Source: Ashinkailepas kermadecensis (Eukaryota > Arthropoda > Thecostraca > Neolepadidae). Taken from it: a DNA stretch of 64,000 nt. The stretch lies in the NCBI GenBank assembly GCA_034440615.1, contig JAOTOM010003989.1, positions 124,001-188,000 on the forward strand. The letters run 5' to 3'. The notes beneath the pieces were generated by a model, which made no database searches, was not told the DNA's origin, and worked only from the letters and a program-made list of their open reading frames with translations. Shown here piece after piece: positions 43,797 to 53,415 of this stretch. A program made the translations under genes and the position numbers. The number at the start of each line of letters is the position of its first letter. Within the stretch, counting starts at the first letter, position 1.

Positions 43797-44118
43797 TAAG
43801 CCCTCGGAGCCAGTACGATGAGCCCCCTCGTAGCATTGAGACTTCATCCAGGCGAGGAACACTGTCAATGATGGCGAGGCCAGCTTTGATGACAGTGGAA
43901 GATTTACATATTCGGCCAACCTACCATATAAAGTGCAATTGTCTGTCGATATATGTGTTTGTGTACCGCTGAGGGGGGGAGCCAAATTTAGGGACCAAGC
44001 ATTCATTAATTAATAAGGAGAGAATGAACGGGACGAGCGAATGTGAAGTGAATGAGGAGAATGAATGAATGTGTGTTAGGTAGCTTTAAGGACCAGTGGA
44101 AGCCGCTTGGGGTTCAAT
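43797..44118. mobile_element. 322-bp mobile segment inside the transposase, copy 1
   Basis: CACCAG flanks it directly on both sides (43791-43796 and 44119-44124), and its removal with one CACCAG restores the transposase frame. It begins TAAGCCCTCGG and ends GGTTCAAT on the + strand, with no inverted repeats. A near-identical stand-alone copy lies at 53093-53415. On the transposase strand the duplicated CTGGTG provides a GT donor, and a CCGAG near the other end offers an acceptor that would leave only three extra codons, so splicing is conceivable (introner-like). Its mechanism of mobility is unknown. Confidence 0.85.
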
Positions 44119-44364
44119 CACCAGGCAGAGGAGCTTCTCCTTGGCAGTTCGGAGAGCGGAGGTCGGGATCCCGGCCCTCCCCCAGATCAAGAGGACTGCC
44201 TCTATCACCTCCTTGGCGGCCACGGGTTTGGTCTTCTTCTCGATTCCATGATGGAAGTAGAACTTGCGGAGCACCTGCCCTTTAGAGGGCAGCCTGGCAC
44301 GTGTTAGCTCACATTCAGGGTGCCCAATAAGCCACCATGCGCGCTCCCTAGTAGAAGTCATCAT
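44119..44364 (-). CDS. hAT-like transposase, N-terminal piece
   Basis: Starts MMTSTRERAW and includes LPSKGQVLRKFYFHHGIEKK and VLLIWGRAGIPTSALRTAKE. This matches the N-terminal pattern of the same uncharacterised family (LP-x2-x-VL-x2-YF...IW-x-RA-x-IPT). It ends at LLCL, where the 322-bp segment interrupts. Confidence 0.75.
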
Positions 44365-44529
44365 GCACCTGTGGGAAGAAAAAAAGTAGACTTTAGGGGA
44401 GTTGCAAACATAGTCCGATCGGCACGAAATTTTGCATGGACATGTCTAACAGGAAGTGAAACAAGATCGACATCATGCCCGCAACATTACACAACATTTT
44501 TATTTTCACTATGTTTTTGGACCACCCTA

Positions 44530-44539
44530 ATATATATGT

Positions 44540-44614
<75 letters not shown>
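44530..44614. repeat. (TA)n microsatellite, right of the hAT-like element
   Basis: Begins with ATATATAT, then GTTTTTT, then pure TA. It borders the Jockey-like linker at about 44615. Confidence 0.95.
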
Positions 44615-44615
<1 letters not shown>

Positions 44616-44624
44616 TGCATATTG

Positions 44625-45600
44625 TCTGTATGCTGATTGGTGTGCTTCGCATGTGCATCTTTTGTACTGTTTTCGGGCGCGGGGCCGTGCTGCGATTGCC
44701 CTTTGACAGTTTGAGCTCCACCATAGCGCTGATGCATTTTTTCTAGGTTTATTTGTTTTTTGGGACTGCGTCCCGTGCTGCTGAGCTGATGGCCCTGAGT
44801 ATTGTTTCGATTGTGCTCTTCTCTGAACTTGTAAGGATTAGGTGCACCTGATCCTCGACTTTTGCCCAGTCCGCTCTTTGCAAATTCCAAGATGGTCCGA
44901 ATAGTTTGGTGTGGTGGATAGCGTCCGTGCTGATCCTAATTGTGATTGGTTAGGGGTCGCTCATCTTGGGGTCGTCTGAGGCTGATCAGTCAAATAGTGA
45001 ACTTAATCGTTGGGAGCAGTACGGTAAATCAATGTAGCTGTCCCATCCTCCCAAGGTCGGGTTGTGGCTGGTGGTGGCCCCGGTGTTGAGAAGTGCTAAG
45101 TTGTGGTTTGAGATAAACTGGTTAATTTCGCGGCTCTGGTGTCCGTCTGGTTGCTTCTCCAGGAGACGTGGTTAGTGTTAAAGCCTCCTATAACGAGAAC
45201 TTGTGGGGGAGCCTAAAGCAGCAAGTCGTTCAGCTCCTGTTGTGTAGAGGTTGCAGCTGACGGCGAGCTCCACAGTGAGATGACTGGTTTGGCAATGGAC
45301 GATGCTTAGGCCGACTGCCACGCAGTTAAGACGAGTATTTAGCGTTACTCGACGATGAGGTATGCAGTTAGCGATGGGTATGGCTGCGCACCATTTCCGG
45401 TGTGGACAGTTTACCTTTGCGACATGCCATGTGTACTCTGAGATACTGTTCCAATTTGAGTCTATGTCTCGGAAGTGTTTTTGGAACATAGCTAGTAATG
45501 GTTTGTGCTGTATGAATTCTGTCTTAAGCTTGTTGAATTTGCCCGGAAGACCACCGGTTTTCCACAGAAGGAAGAGACCCATAACCGAACGTGATTAGTG
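44625..45600 (-). pseudogene. Jockey-like LINE: AP endonuclease and linker
   Basis: On the - strand: GLPGKFNKLKTEFIQHKPLL, YTWHVAKVNCPHRKWCAAIP, IANCIPHRRVTLNTRLNCVA, then disrupted sequence matching the NPPQ, GDFN and SDHFP parts of the apurinic endonuclease (the TTCTTAACACTAACCAC region near 45170). The linker follows: NLQRADW-like, IETILRAISSAARDAVPK, and SSNCQRAIAA before the (TA)n. The endonuclease nicks the target in target-primed reverse transcription. Multiple frame changes. Confidence 0.75.
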
Positions 45601-46314
45601 TCTGTTGGTGTTCCTACACCTGGGTGGTGTCGGTGTCGTGTTGGGGGAGGGGGAGGGGAGTTGGACCCGGTAGATGGTGAGGGAGGTGTATGGTGAGTCA
45701 GACAGAACTGGTTGCCGGGCTCTGGTGATACGGGGTCTGGGCGGTGATAGGATTCTGTCGGGAGGTTTGCGCTTGGGAGGCGAGGTAGGTTCAGTTGGGA
45801 TTGCTTAGGTTGGGGTTGTGGGTTCAGTCTAGATGGGCTTGGCAGGTGTGGTGTGTTCCGTCTTGGTGGGCTTGGTTGGGTGGAGGCTGGCTGGTTGGAG
45901 GCGGGATGGCGAAGGGGTACGGCCAGGTTCTGTGAGGGATGAGGGGATACCGGTGATGGAGTGAATGGAGGCCAGGTCTGGGTCTGAGGGGGAGGGGGAG
46001 GTGGGAGAAGGCCGGGTCTTAGGTGTGGTGGATGTGGGAGGAAGCCAGGTCCGCAGTGGGGTGGCGTGGGGAGGAGTGGGGGTGGGGGTGAGGGTGATGT
46101 CGAGGATGGGTGGGGCGTTAAGGAGGGAGGCGTGCTGAACTCCGGGAGCTGGCTGCTGGTGGGTTGGTAGGATGGGTGGGTGCTGGTGCTGGCCTGGATG
46201 TGGGTCTCGGAGGTGAGGAAGGTGTAGCTGCATAGCCGCGCCGGGCGGCGGATGTGGTTTTGGAGGTGGAAGTGGTAGGATTGCTGTGCAGGTGTTGGAC
46301 TCGTGCTGTGGTGT

Positions 46315-46460
46315 GTGGCTCACTCTGACCTGCCACATACCGGCACGCCTTCCTCTGTGGTATGTGGCTCACTCTGACCTGCCACATGCCGGCACACCTT
46401 CCTCTGTGGTGTGTGGCTCACTCTGACCTGCCACATTCCGGCACACCTTCCTCTCGAATT
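46315..46460 (-). repeat. 49-bp tandem repeat in the Jockey-like ORF1
   Basis: Three units of GTGGCTCACTCTGACCTGCC + ACATxCCGGCACxCCTTCCTCTGTG lie directly after the CPKWKFER block. Confidence 0.95.
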
Positions 46461-46571
46461 TCCACTTGGGGCAGTCGAGGTGGGTGGCGCAATGGGGCAC
46501 ATCACAGGCTGTACATCTTCAATCAGTCGATGTGCAGTCGGACGTTGGGTAATGTACTACACACCGGCCCC

Positions 46572-47496
46572 AGCGTGGCTCTTGTGACGCGCACGCACAT
46601 TCACCGTGGCCACAGCGTGGCTCTTGTGACGCGCACGCACATTCACCGTGGCCACAGCGTGGCTCTTGTGACGCGCACGCACATTCACCGTGGCTACAGC
46701 GTGGCTCTTGTGACGCGCATGCACATTCACCGTGGCCACAGCGTGGCTCTTGTGACGCGCACGCACATTCACCGTGGCCACAGCGTGGCTCTTGTGACGC
46801 GCACGCACATTCACCGTGGCCACAGCGTGGCTCTTGTGACGCGCACGCACATTCACCGTGGCTACAGCGTGGCTCTTGTGACGCGCACGCACATTCACCG
46901 TGGCCACAGCGTGGCTCTTGTGACGCGCACGCACATTCACCGTGGCCACAGCGTGGCTCTTGTGACGCGCACGCACATTCACCGTGGCCACAGCGTGGCT
47001 CTTGTGACGCGCACGCACATTCACCGTGGCCACAGCGTGGCTCTTGTGACGCGCACGCACATTTACCGTGGCCGCAGCGTGGCTCTTGTGACGCGCACGC
47101 ACATTCACCGTGGCCACAGCGTGGCTCTTGTGACGCGCACGCACATTCGCCGTGGTCGCAGCGTGGCTCTTGTGACGCGCACGCACATTCGCCGTGGCCG
47201 CAGCGTGGCTCTTGTGACGCGCACGCACATTCACCGTGGCCACAGCGTGGCTGTTGTGACGCGCACGCACATTCGCCGTGGCCGCAGCGTGGCTCTTGTG
47301 ACGCGCACGCACATTCACCGTGGCCACAGCGTGGCTGTTGTGACGCGCACGCACATTCACCGTGGCCGCAGCGTGGCTCTTGTGACGCGCACGCACATTT
47401 ACCGTGGCCGCAGCGTGGCTGTTGTGACGCGCACGCACATTCACCGTGGCCACAGCGTGGCTGTTGTGACGCGCACGCACATTCACCGTGGCCGCA
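46572..47496 (-). repeat. 22 x 42-bp array encoding zinc-knuckle units
   Basis: Each 42-bp unit encodes, in the ORF1 frame, the 14-residue CGHGECACASQEPR (variants SQQP, GKC). The period is a multiple of three and no unit contains a stop. The flanks RCMR-C upstream and RWGRC downstream are the natural knuckle neighbours, so the array expanded one knuckle of the ORF1 protein. Other frames (VTRTHIHRGHSVAL on +) are also open but are by-products. Confidence 0.95.
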
Positions 47497-47514
47497 GCGC
47501 ATGCATCGGCAGCG

Positions 47515-47612
47515 CAGTGTGAGAGGCAGCGTAGTGTGGGAGGCAGCGTAGTGTGGGAGGCAGCGTAGTGTGGGAGGCAGCGTAGTGTGGGAGGCAGCGT
47601 AGTGTGGGAGGC
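47515..47612 (-). repeat. 17-bp tandem repeat in the Jockey-like ORF1
   Basis: About six units of GAGGCAGCGTAGTGTGG. On the - strand it arises from the coding sequence PPTLRC that precedes the first zinc knuckle. Three units restore the frame. Confidence 0.95.
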
Positions 47613-48065
47613 ACGTATCGACGTACGTCGTACTGCTTCTCGTGTATGTGAACGTGTGGTGGGAGCTGTTGTGCATTGAATATCAGTACTAAGATGTTGT
47701 GTAGGTATTGCTTCCCGTCCGATGTGGTTTACTGTGGCTGTTGCGTCTAGGAGAGCTGTGGCGTCGAGCAGAGCTGCAATGTTGGCGAGTGGAATCTTAT
47801 TCAGTTCTGGGGCGAAAATGTAGCCCCGGATGGTGTTGAGTGTGCGGTGAAGCGTGAACGAACAGCGCCGATTGTGGAATGTGTTTGTGGCGAGTAGCGT
47901 TCGTTTGTCGGCGCTGTTCTGTGTTTGTACGATGACGTGTTTGGTGTACCGAGTGACGGTGAAGTGTAGTGTGTTCATAATGTGGCGTAGTGCTTGTGCG
48001 AGAGTCAAGGAAGACTGGTTTCGACAGCCTGGTTTGATACAACTTGGTTTCACACAAGTCCTCAA

Positions 48066-50239
48066 AATATGTGTCTAGACCCGCCCCTGGGGCGTCGCTT
48101 AGTCGGAATTCTGGAAGTCAGACCAAGCAAACCCGACTTGGGAAGGCATCGTGATGACAACAGCTGATTGTCACATTCAGCGGTCTGCAAAGATCATGTT
48201 TTGCGAGCGAGCTGTCGCCTTGATCAGCATTGCTAGCCAGCCTCCAGCCAGAGATGCAAAAACGTACCCTCCTACCCTCCATGGAGGGTAGCAGATAGAC
48301 CTGATAGCGCAACTCCTTGATAGCACAATCTTGTTGAGAACATTAGCCGCCCCCACTGTATTAAAATGGATGTTGTAGGGAAGTTCCTCTAGGCCAGTGG
48401 AAAGTCCGTAGAACCAACGCGTCGCGAAAACCTCAGTCTCAAAGTTCAGCACCAAATTTGCTCTTTATTTGAGCAAGGCGAAACGGGCGAGATTACTCGA
48501 ACAGCTCGTGCACACGTACGAATACAAGGCAACCGTATAGCCGAAAGTTTACAAGTACTGACAGTCAATTTAGACACGACTGTCAGCACCTCGGATAGCA
48601 GTCCTGCGTGATGGAGAGCCCAATCTCTTCTGTTCTCCTGTCTGACTTCTCGACTATATATAATGGTTGGCCACTACCTGCTCCCTGTCTGGTGGCTCCC
48701 ACCACGGCGATCGCCATAGGTTCAGACGGGGGCGTAGACCGGAATGTCGGCCTTATCTACTCCGGATACAGGGGCGCCGTTTAGTGAGCGGCCGTCGGCT
48801 CGAGTACCGGCACAACCCATAACACAAAGATAAGCGCTTCCTGCCGGCAGTCGACAGTGGCATTCTTAACCTATCTAGTCAGGATGCAGAGTCATCGCTG
48901 TAGGGCTCCGATTTCCTCAGGTAGCCAATATAACCCATAACATTGATAACAGTGTCCACCGCGGTCGACCGCCGACGGCTCAGGTATCGGCCGTAACCCG
49001 TAACATGAATTAATACGCGTCCGGCCGGCCGTCTGCAGTGGCGGCATGATTCACGCGACACGCGACGTTATATAACTACTTTTCTAACGATGAGGGCCGA
49101 ACGGTATAATTTATCTAACATTGTTACAACACAGTAAGAGGTCTAAAGATTTGGATTTCGCTCACTAGGGGAATCCTAAATTCCACTAGATTATTATGGC
49201 CATACTGTAAGCAGGTTTACATTTTTTACTTTTCGAAAACGTAGAAACCGGGCGACGGCGTCGGACAGCGTTCTGCTCTTCCCACGACTACTCACCGAAG
49301 ACAAAGAAACCTGTTCTCAAGCGCAGACGAACTCCAGCGGCACGGACGTCACAACTTCAAAGGCGGCATCGGGGAAAAACAACTAACGGCGAACCAGGCT
49401 AATCGCCTGGCACCCTCCTTCCCTCCGCGCCGAGCTAGCCACTAGAGGTGCGAAAACAAGCTGATCCAGATCAACAGAAGGGTCGGTGACCCAGATCTGG
49501 AACACCGCCAGCTGAGAGGAAAATTTCCAGTCCCGGCAGACCATCCTGACGGCCCCAGGCGGCTTTACAACATACCCGGCCTCATGGGAAGAAAAAACTG
49601 CACTCCCACCAATAAAAAAACAAGAACACAATCCGAAGTCCTGGGAGTGGCCAGCGGATAGAAGAGGCGGGGCTTCCGAAACTCGAACAAAACTGGAAGA
49701 CCGACAGAAAACGGGCTCACATCCTCAGATGGGACAAGAGTCTCCGAAGCAGCCGAGAAGAGAGAAAACCGCGCTCCAAATCACCGGCGAAAATGTGAGT
49801 GCTTTACAGACCGACGCCTTCCCTCCATCTTCGGGCTACCCAATGGCCGCTACACATCGAAACCGTGCAGACTCTCCCCGCCCGGCGCCGTCGCCCCAAC
49901 CCACGAGAGTACCGCCCGGTCGTTGATGGGGTGATTAGCCGGGGAGGGACGTGCGAAATGGACGGTGGCGTTGGCGTCACAGGGTAGGGTAGGTAGGCAT
50001 GTATGGGGGAGGGTTGGATGGCGAAGACGTGTGCCAGGAATCGGTCCCGGTCCTGTTGGCGTGCAATGTAAATACATGTAAATATATTACCCGTGATGAT
50101 AGAAATGTTTGAGTGCACCAGCAGAGACACGAAGCAGTTGCCCAGCCATTGACGGGCGGGATTAGCGGTGACAGGAATACTTGGGATAAAGCAAGGGGGC
50201 ATAGTTTGCAATACCGAGCATGGGTACTATGCACAGATC
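48066..50239. other. Unassigned spacer
   Basis: At 48790-49045 two or three strongly diverged units share GCCGTCGGCTC, GGTATCGGC/GTACCGGC, AACCCATAACA and CAGTGGC, a decayed tandem. - strand open frames at 49383-49631 and 49804-50211 encode no family I recognise. No gene is supported. Confidence 0.4.
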
Positions 50240-50665
50240 AAATCCTCACATCCTCTCCGTAGGACCTCGGGCTGCAGTGGGTCGTTGAAATGACCATCGC
50301 TCAGTCTGATATGCCGTACGTTGAAAACTGTGCGAGCAATATCCACCTTCAGGCCCCTGGGCTGGGTGGGTCGTGAAAATGACCATCGCTCAGCCCAATA
50401 TGCCGTACGTTGAAAACTGTACGAGCAATATCCACTTTCAGGTCCCTGGGCTGGGTGGGTCGTGATGAAAATGGCCATCGCTCAGCCCAACATGCCGTAC
50501 GTTGAAAACTGTATGTGCAATATCCGCCTTGCCACCGCCACCGGGCCAGAATGGATCGTGCAAATGATTATCGTTCGGTCTGACAGCAAGCACGTTGAAA
50601 ACTGTGCTTGCAATATCCAGGTTCTTCCCTCCTCGTCCAAAGCGTTCGACCTTCCCATTCACCGG
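50240..50665 (-). repeat. 90-bp tandem repeat
   Basis: Four units containing ATGCCGTACGTTGAAAACTG and GCAATATCC, at about 50310, 50400, 50490 and 50590. On the - strand they encode a recurring DIARTVFNVRHxxLSDGHF phrase of about 30 residues, but frames shift between units and no domain is recognised. Confidence 0.85.
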
Positions 50666-51064
50666 AGCTAAAGAGGTAATGTTAGAGCCTGACTACCCAC
50701 CGTTATCCACAAACCCTGGGGGCGCCTCCAGACGTGCATTGAGTGGCGTAACTTTCGGGGTAAATCAGATGGCACTGGGGTTAGAAGCCGAAGGCCGAGT
50801 CACCGACCCTCCTTGGGGGGGGGGGGGACTAACGTCAATGGATGACGTAGGGAAAACGACCCTCCCGAAGCGACGCGGGCGTAGTAGATACATCAGCTAC
50901 CAGGTGGACGGAGGGAAGAATATTTACGTCTAAACTGAATGATGATCCGTGTGATGGGGTTGAAAAGCACGTGCCGCGGCGTTCCTCAGGAGTTGGTTCC
51001 CTGTTGTCACCATATACCTGTGAAGGCGGTGTAAATATACACAAAGTGTAATATGGTCACTTGC
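50666..51064. other. Unassigned spacer
   Basis: Includes a 14-G run at 50815-50828. No gene is supported. Confidence 0.4.
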
Positions 51065-51290
<226 letters not shown>

Positions 51291-51947
51291 CTGATTACCG
51301 TCCTCTCAGACCTACCCGTGCGGTCAGGTCATTGCCCGCTCTCAACCTGCTCAAACCACATACTCGTCCACCCTCCCACTATCTTCGCCCCGACCCATCT
51401 TCCGACAGCCGGTAGCGCCGACGTGGTGATAGGAAAACGTAGTATCTGAGAAATGGTTTTGTTTTCATTTATTTTCCAAACTCGCCCAGAAGCGACTTTG
51501 CAACCTTGTTACACATCTTCGTACACGATACGGGAACGATCCCAAGTCAACTTCGCAAAATTCATTCACTAGCGGGTGCAGTTGCACCAGCCGTTGGGCG
51601 GTCCCCACCCCCGGGGGGGATGGAGCCGCCGACGCTCGGCTGGCCGGTGATGGCCGCCATCGCAGGTGTTGCGACGGCGACCAACGAGGCGGACTGGCCT
51701 TCCTGAGCCGCGCTCCGGCCAGCCACCAGATCCTCAAAAGGGCCACGAGGGCACCTTTTGAGGGATCTGATCGAGGGATCTCCTACTCCTACCAAGAGTA
51801 GGAGGGCCGACGCGACCAACTCCTTCCCCGATAAAGCCGTAGTGAAACTCGACATTGCGACATCAGAACGCGCCCCAGGATGAATGACGCCGTTTTGGTT
51901 TAAAGAAAGAAAAGAAAAACCACAAATGTTGGGTGAAGGGACAGACA
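51291..51947 (-). other. Open region downstream of the HPD-motif gene
   Basis: A - strand open stretch at 51562-51870 encodes SSFTTALSGKELVASALLLL, a glycine/alanine-rich tail and a stop at 51562. It could be an alternative last exon of the gene at 51948-52330: an AG at about 51855 would keep phase. The polypyrimidine tract there is poor, so I leave it uncalled. Confidence 0.35.
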
Positions 51948-52330
51948 CTATTCCGTTTCTCTCCAAAGGAGAGAGCGCTGAGCGGTTTCGGAATTCGGAT
52001 AAATATATGAAAACATTCTGAAAAAGGGGGGGGGGGCGACACTAACGACACCACGACACTCCGGGAGGGGAGGGGGACTTACCGCAAGGCCACCTCGTGA
52101 CGATCTCCGTGCCGGTCTGGGTGAAGGGCTTTTCCCAGCCGTCTTCGCCTCCGGGCCACAACCTCCCGGAGGTGGGGAAGGCCCCGAAAGTCGTCGGGCC
52201 CAAGGTCCAGAATGACCTCGGGCAGAAATCGGGGGATGTCTGCTGGGTCCTGGTCGACCAGCCGGGCGAACATCAGCTCGGCCTCGGCCCTCTCCTCCTC
52301 ACTGAAGCAGCGTTCCTCTTCGGACGACAT
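51948..52330 (-). CDS. Candidate small two-exon gene with an HPD motif
   Basis: Exon 1 (52330-52083) starts MSSEEERCFSEEERAEAELM and continues RFLPEVILDLGPDDFRGLPH and LGKALHPDRHGDRHEVAL. The donor CG|GTAAGT is canonical. A 65-bp intron ends in a strong acceptor (C-rich run, TTTTTCAG), giving exon 2 (52017-51948) with MFSYIYPNSETAQRSLLWRE and TAG: 105 residues in phase. KALHPDRH preceded by basic residues recalls the HPD loop of J-domain co-chaperones. The helix before it is acidic rather than typical, so the family is not secure. An AT-hook-free, high-GC, possibly transposon-borne ORF is an alternative. Confidence 0.4.
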
Positions 52331-53092
52331 AGTGGACGCAAGTGATAGGGAGAGCGAACGGCGGAGACGAGGCAGACTCCCAGGACATCCGGGGGCGGGG
52401 CTATCCGATCCTGCCCTCAGGGTCACCCCGCCCACTTGGGATCCCCCTCGAGGGGGAGCCCCACGCTCGCTGGGATGTGGCGAAACCGAAGCGAGGCAGA
52501 CGACCTGCGAGCCGTCCTCTTATGGACTGAACGTTCCCGGGTAAGGGTAATGAGTGTCAAAGCCAATTTTTAACATGTCTAGAATATTAATGTTGTTTAA
52601 GATATTTAAATATATGATCTGCGCTTGGATGATGTCGAATTGCGAGAGGGTGCGATGAACGGACACTTCGGGGGCATTAGCACATGCTCTGATTCTTTGA
52701 CTGCGAAATCTCGCTGGCCTCTGTGATCCAGAGGCGCAGACGGTCGAGTTTGGCGCCGAACAATAGGATAATGCAAACCACTGCACGGTCGTGAGTCCGC
52801 CCGTGAGTCCGCCCGTTCGCTATACGTTTGGACACGGGACCGTGTAGCGTTTCGGGGCGGGGGGAACGTTCGGACAGGTTTGGCGTGCCATAAGCCCCGA
52901 GGCTGAAAGGGTAGGGCAGGCTAGGTTATAAAGACGGCCAGGGGACGTGCCCAACGTGGTAGGGATCCGTGCGCGCTTGCGAGCACGTTCACCTGGTCAC
53001 ACAGTATCAGTATACGGCGAATAAGGCCCGGTGCGGCATCGACTGATTTTTAAGGTTAAGGTATGCCAGTCAAAGACACCAGAGCACTTGCA
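52331..53092. other. Unassigned spacer
   Basis: Includes an inverted phrase (TGGGATCCCCCTCGAGGGGGA at about 52437) and GC-rich DNA upstream of the candidate gene, which would hold its promoter. No further gene is seen. Confidence 0.4.
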
Positions 53093-53415
53093 TAAGCCCT
53101 CGGAGCCAGTACGATGAGCCCCCTCGTAGCATTGAGACTTCATCCAGGCGAGGAACACTGTCAATGATGGCGAGGCCAGCTTTGATGACAGTGGAAGATT
53201 TACATATTCGGCCAACCTACCATATAAAGTGCAATTGTCTGTCGATATATGTGTTTGTGTACCGCTGAGGGGGGGGGGGGAGCCAAATTTAGGGACCAAG
53301 CATTCATTAATTAATAAGGAGAGAATGAACGGGACGAGCGAATGTGAAGTGAATGAGGAGAATGAATGTGTGTTAGGTAGCTTTAAGGACCAGCGGAAGC
53401 CGCTTGGGGTTCAAT
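53093..53415. mobile_element. 322-bp mobile segment, stand-alone copy 2
   Basis: Nearly identical to 43797-44118. It differs by a longer G run (53270-53280), one fewer AATG unit and a few substitutions. The flanks are unrelated to the transposase. Left CACTTGCA and right CACAGGCA are similar but not identical, so any target duplication is decayed or absent. There is no transposase nearby, so this segment moved or was copied on its own. Confidence 0.9.

Larger units (their letters stand above)
41264..44529 (-). mobile_element. hAT-like DNA transposon, 3266 bp
   Basis: The terminal inverted repeats TAGGGTGGTCCAAAAA (41264-41279 and, reversed, 44514-44529) are flanked by ATATATAT on both sides, the 8-bp target duplication size of hAT elements. 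Because the site is a TA microsatellite, the duplication alone is weak evidence. The element encodes one transposase on the - strand in three pieces (44364-44119, 43796-43066, 43066-41791). It carries a single frameshift and a 322-bp insertion, so this copy is probably not active as it stands. Confidence 0.85.
45601..48065 (-). pseudogene. Jockey-like LINE: ORF1 (gag-like) with zinc-knuckle expansion
   Basis: ORF1 binds the LINE RNA. The N-terminal part (48065-47690) encodes SADKRTLLATNTFHNRRCSF and TLNTIRGYIFAPELNKIP, matching the RNA-recognition-like region of Jockey ORF1. After a frame change, VRRYVPPTLRC leads to the zinc knuckles. RCMRCGHGECACASQ is followed by a 22-fold repeat, then RWGRCVVHYPTSDC, a TGA, RCTACDVPHCATHLDCPKWK and a 49-bp repeat with more Cys/His. 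The rest to 45601 is proline-rich. Apart from the TGA the array frame is open from 47676 to 46519. Confidence 0.8.

Noticed and set aside
46362..47522. 386-codon + strand frame of HIHRG repeats
   Set aside because: Antisense by-product of the 42-bp array; the - strand frame has the meaningful zinc-knuckle flanks.
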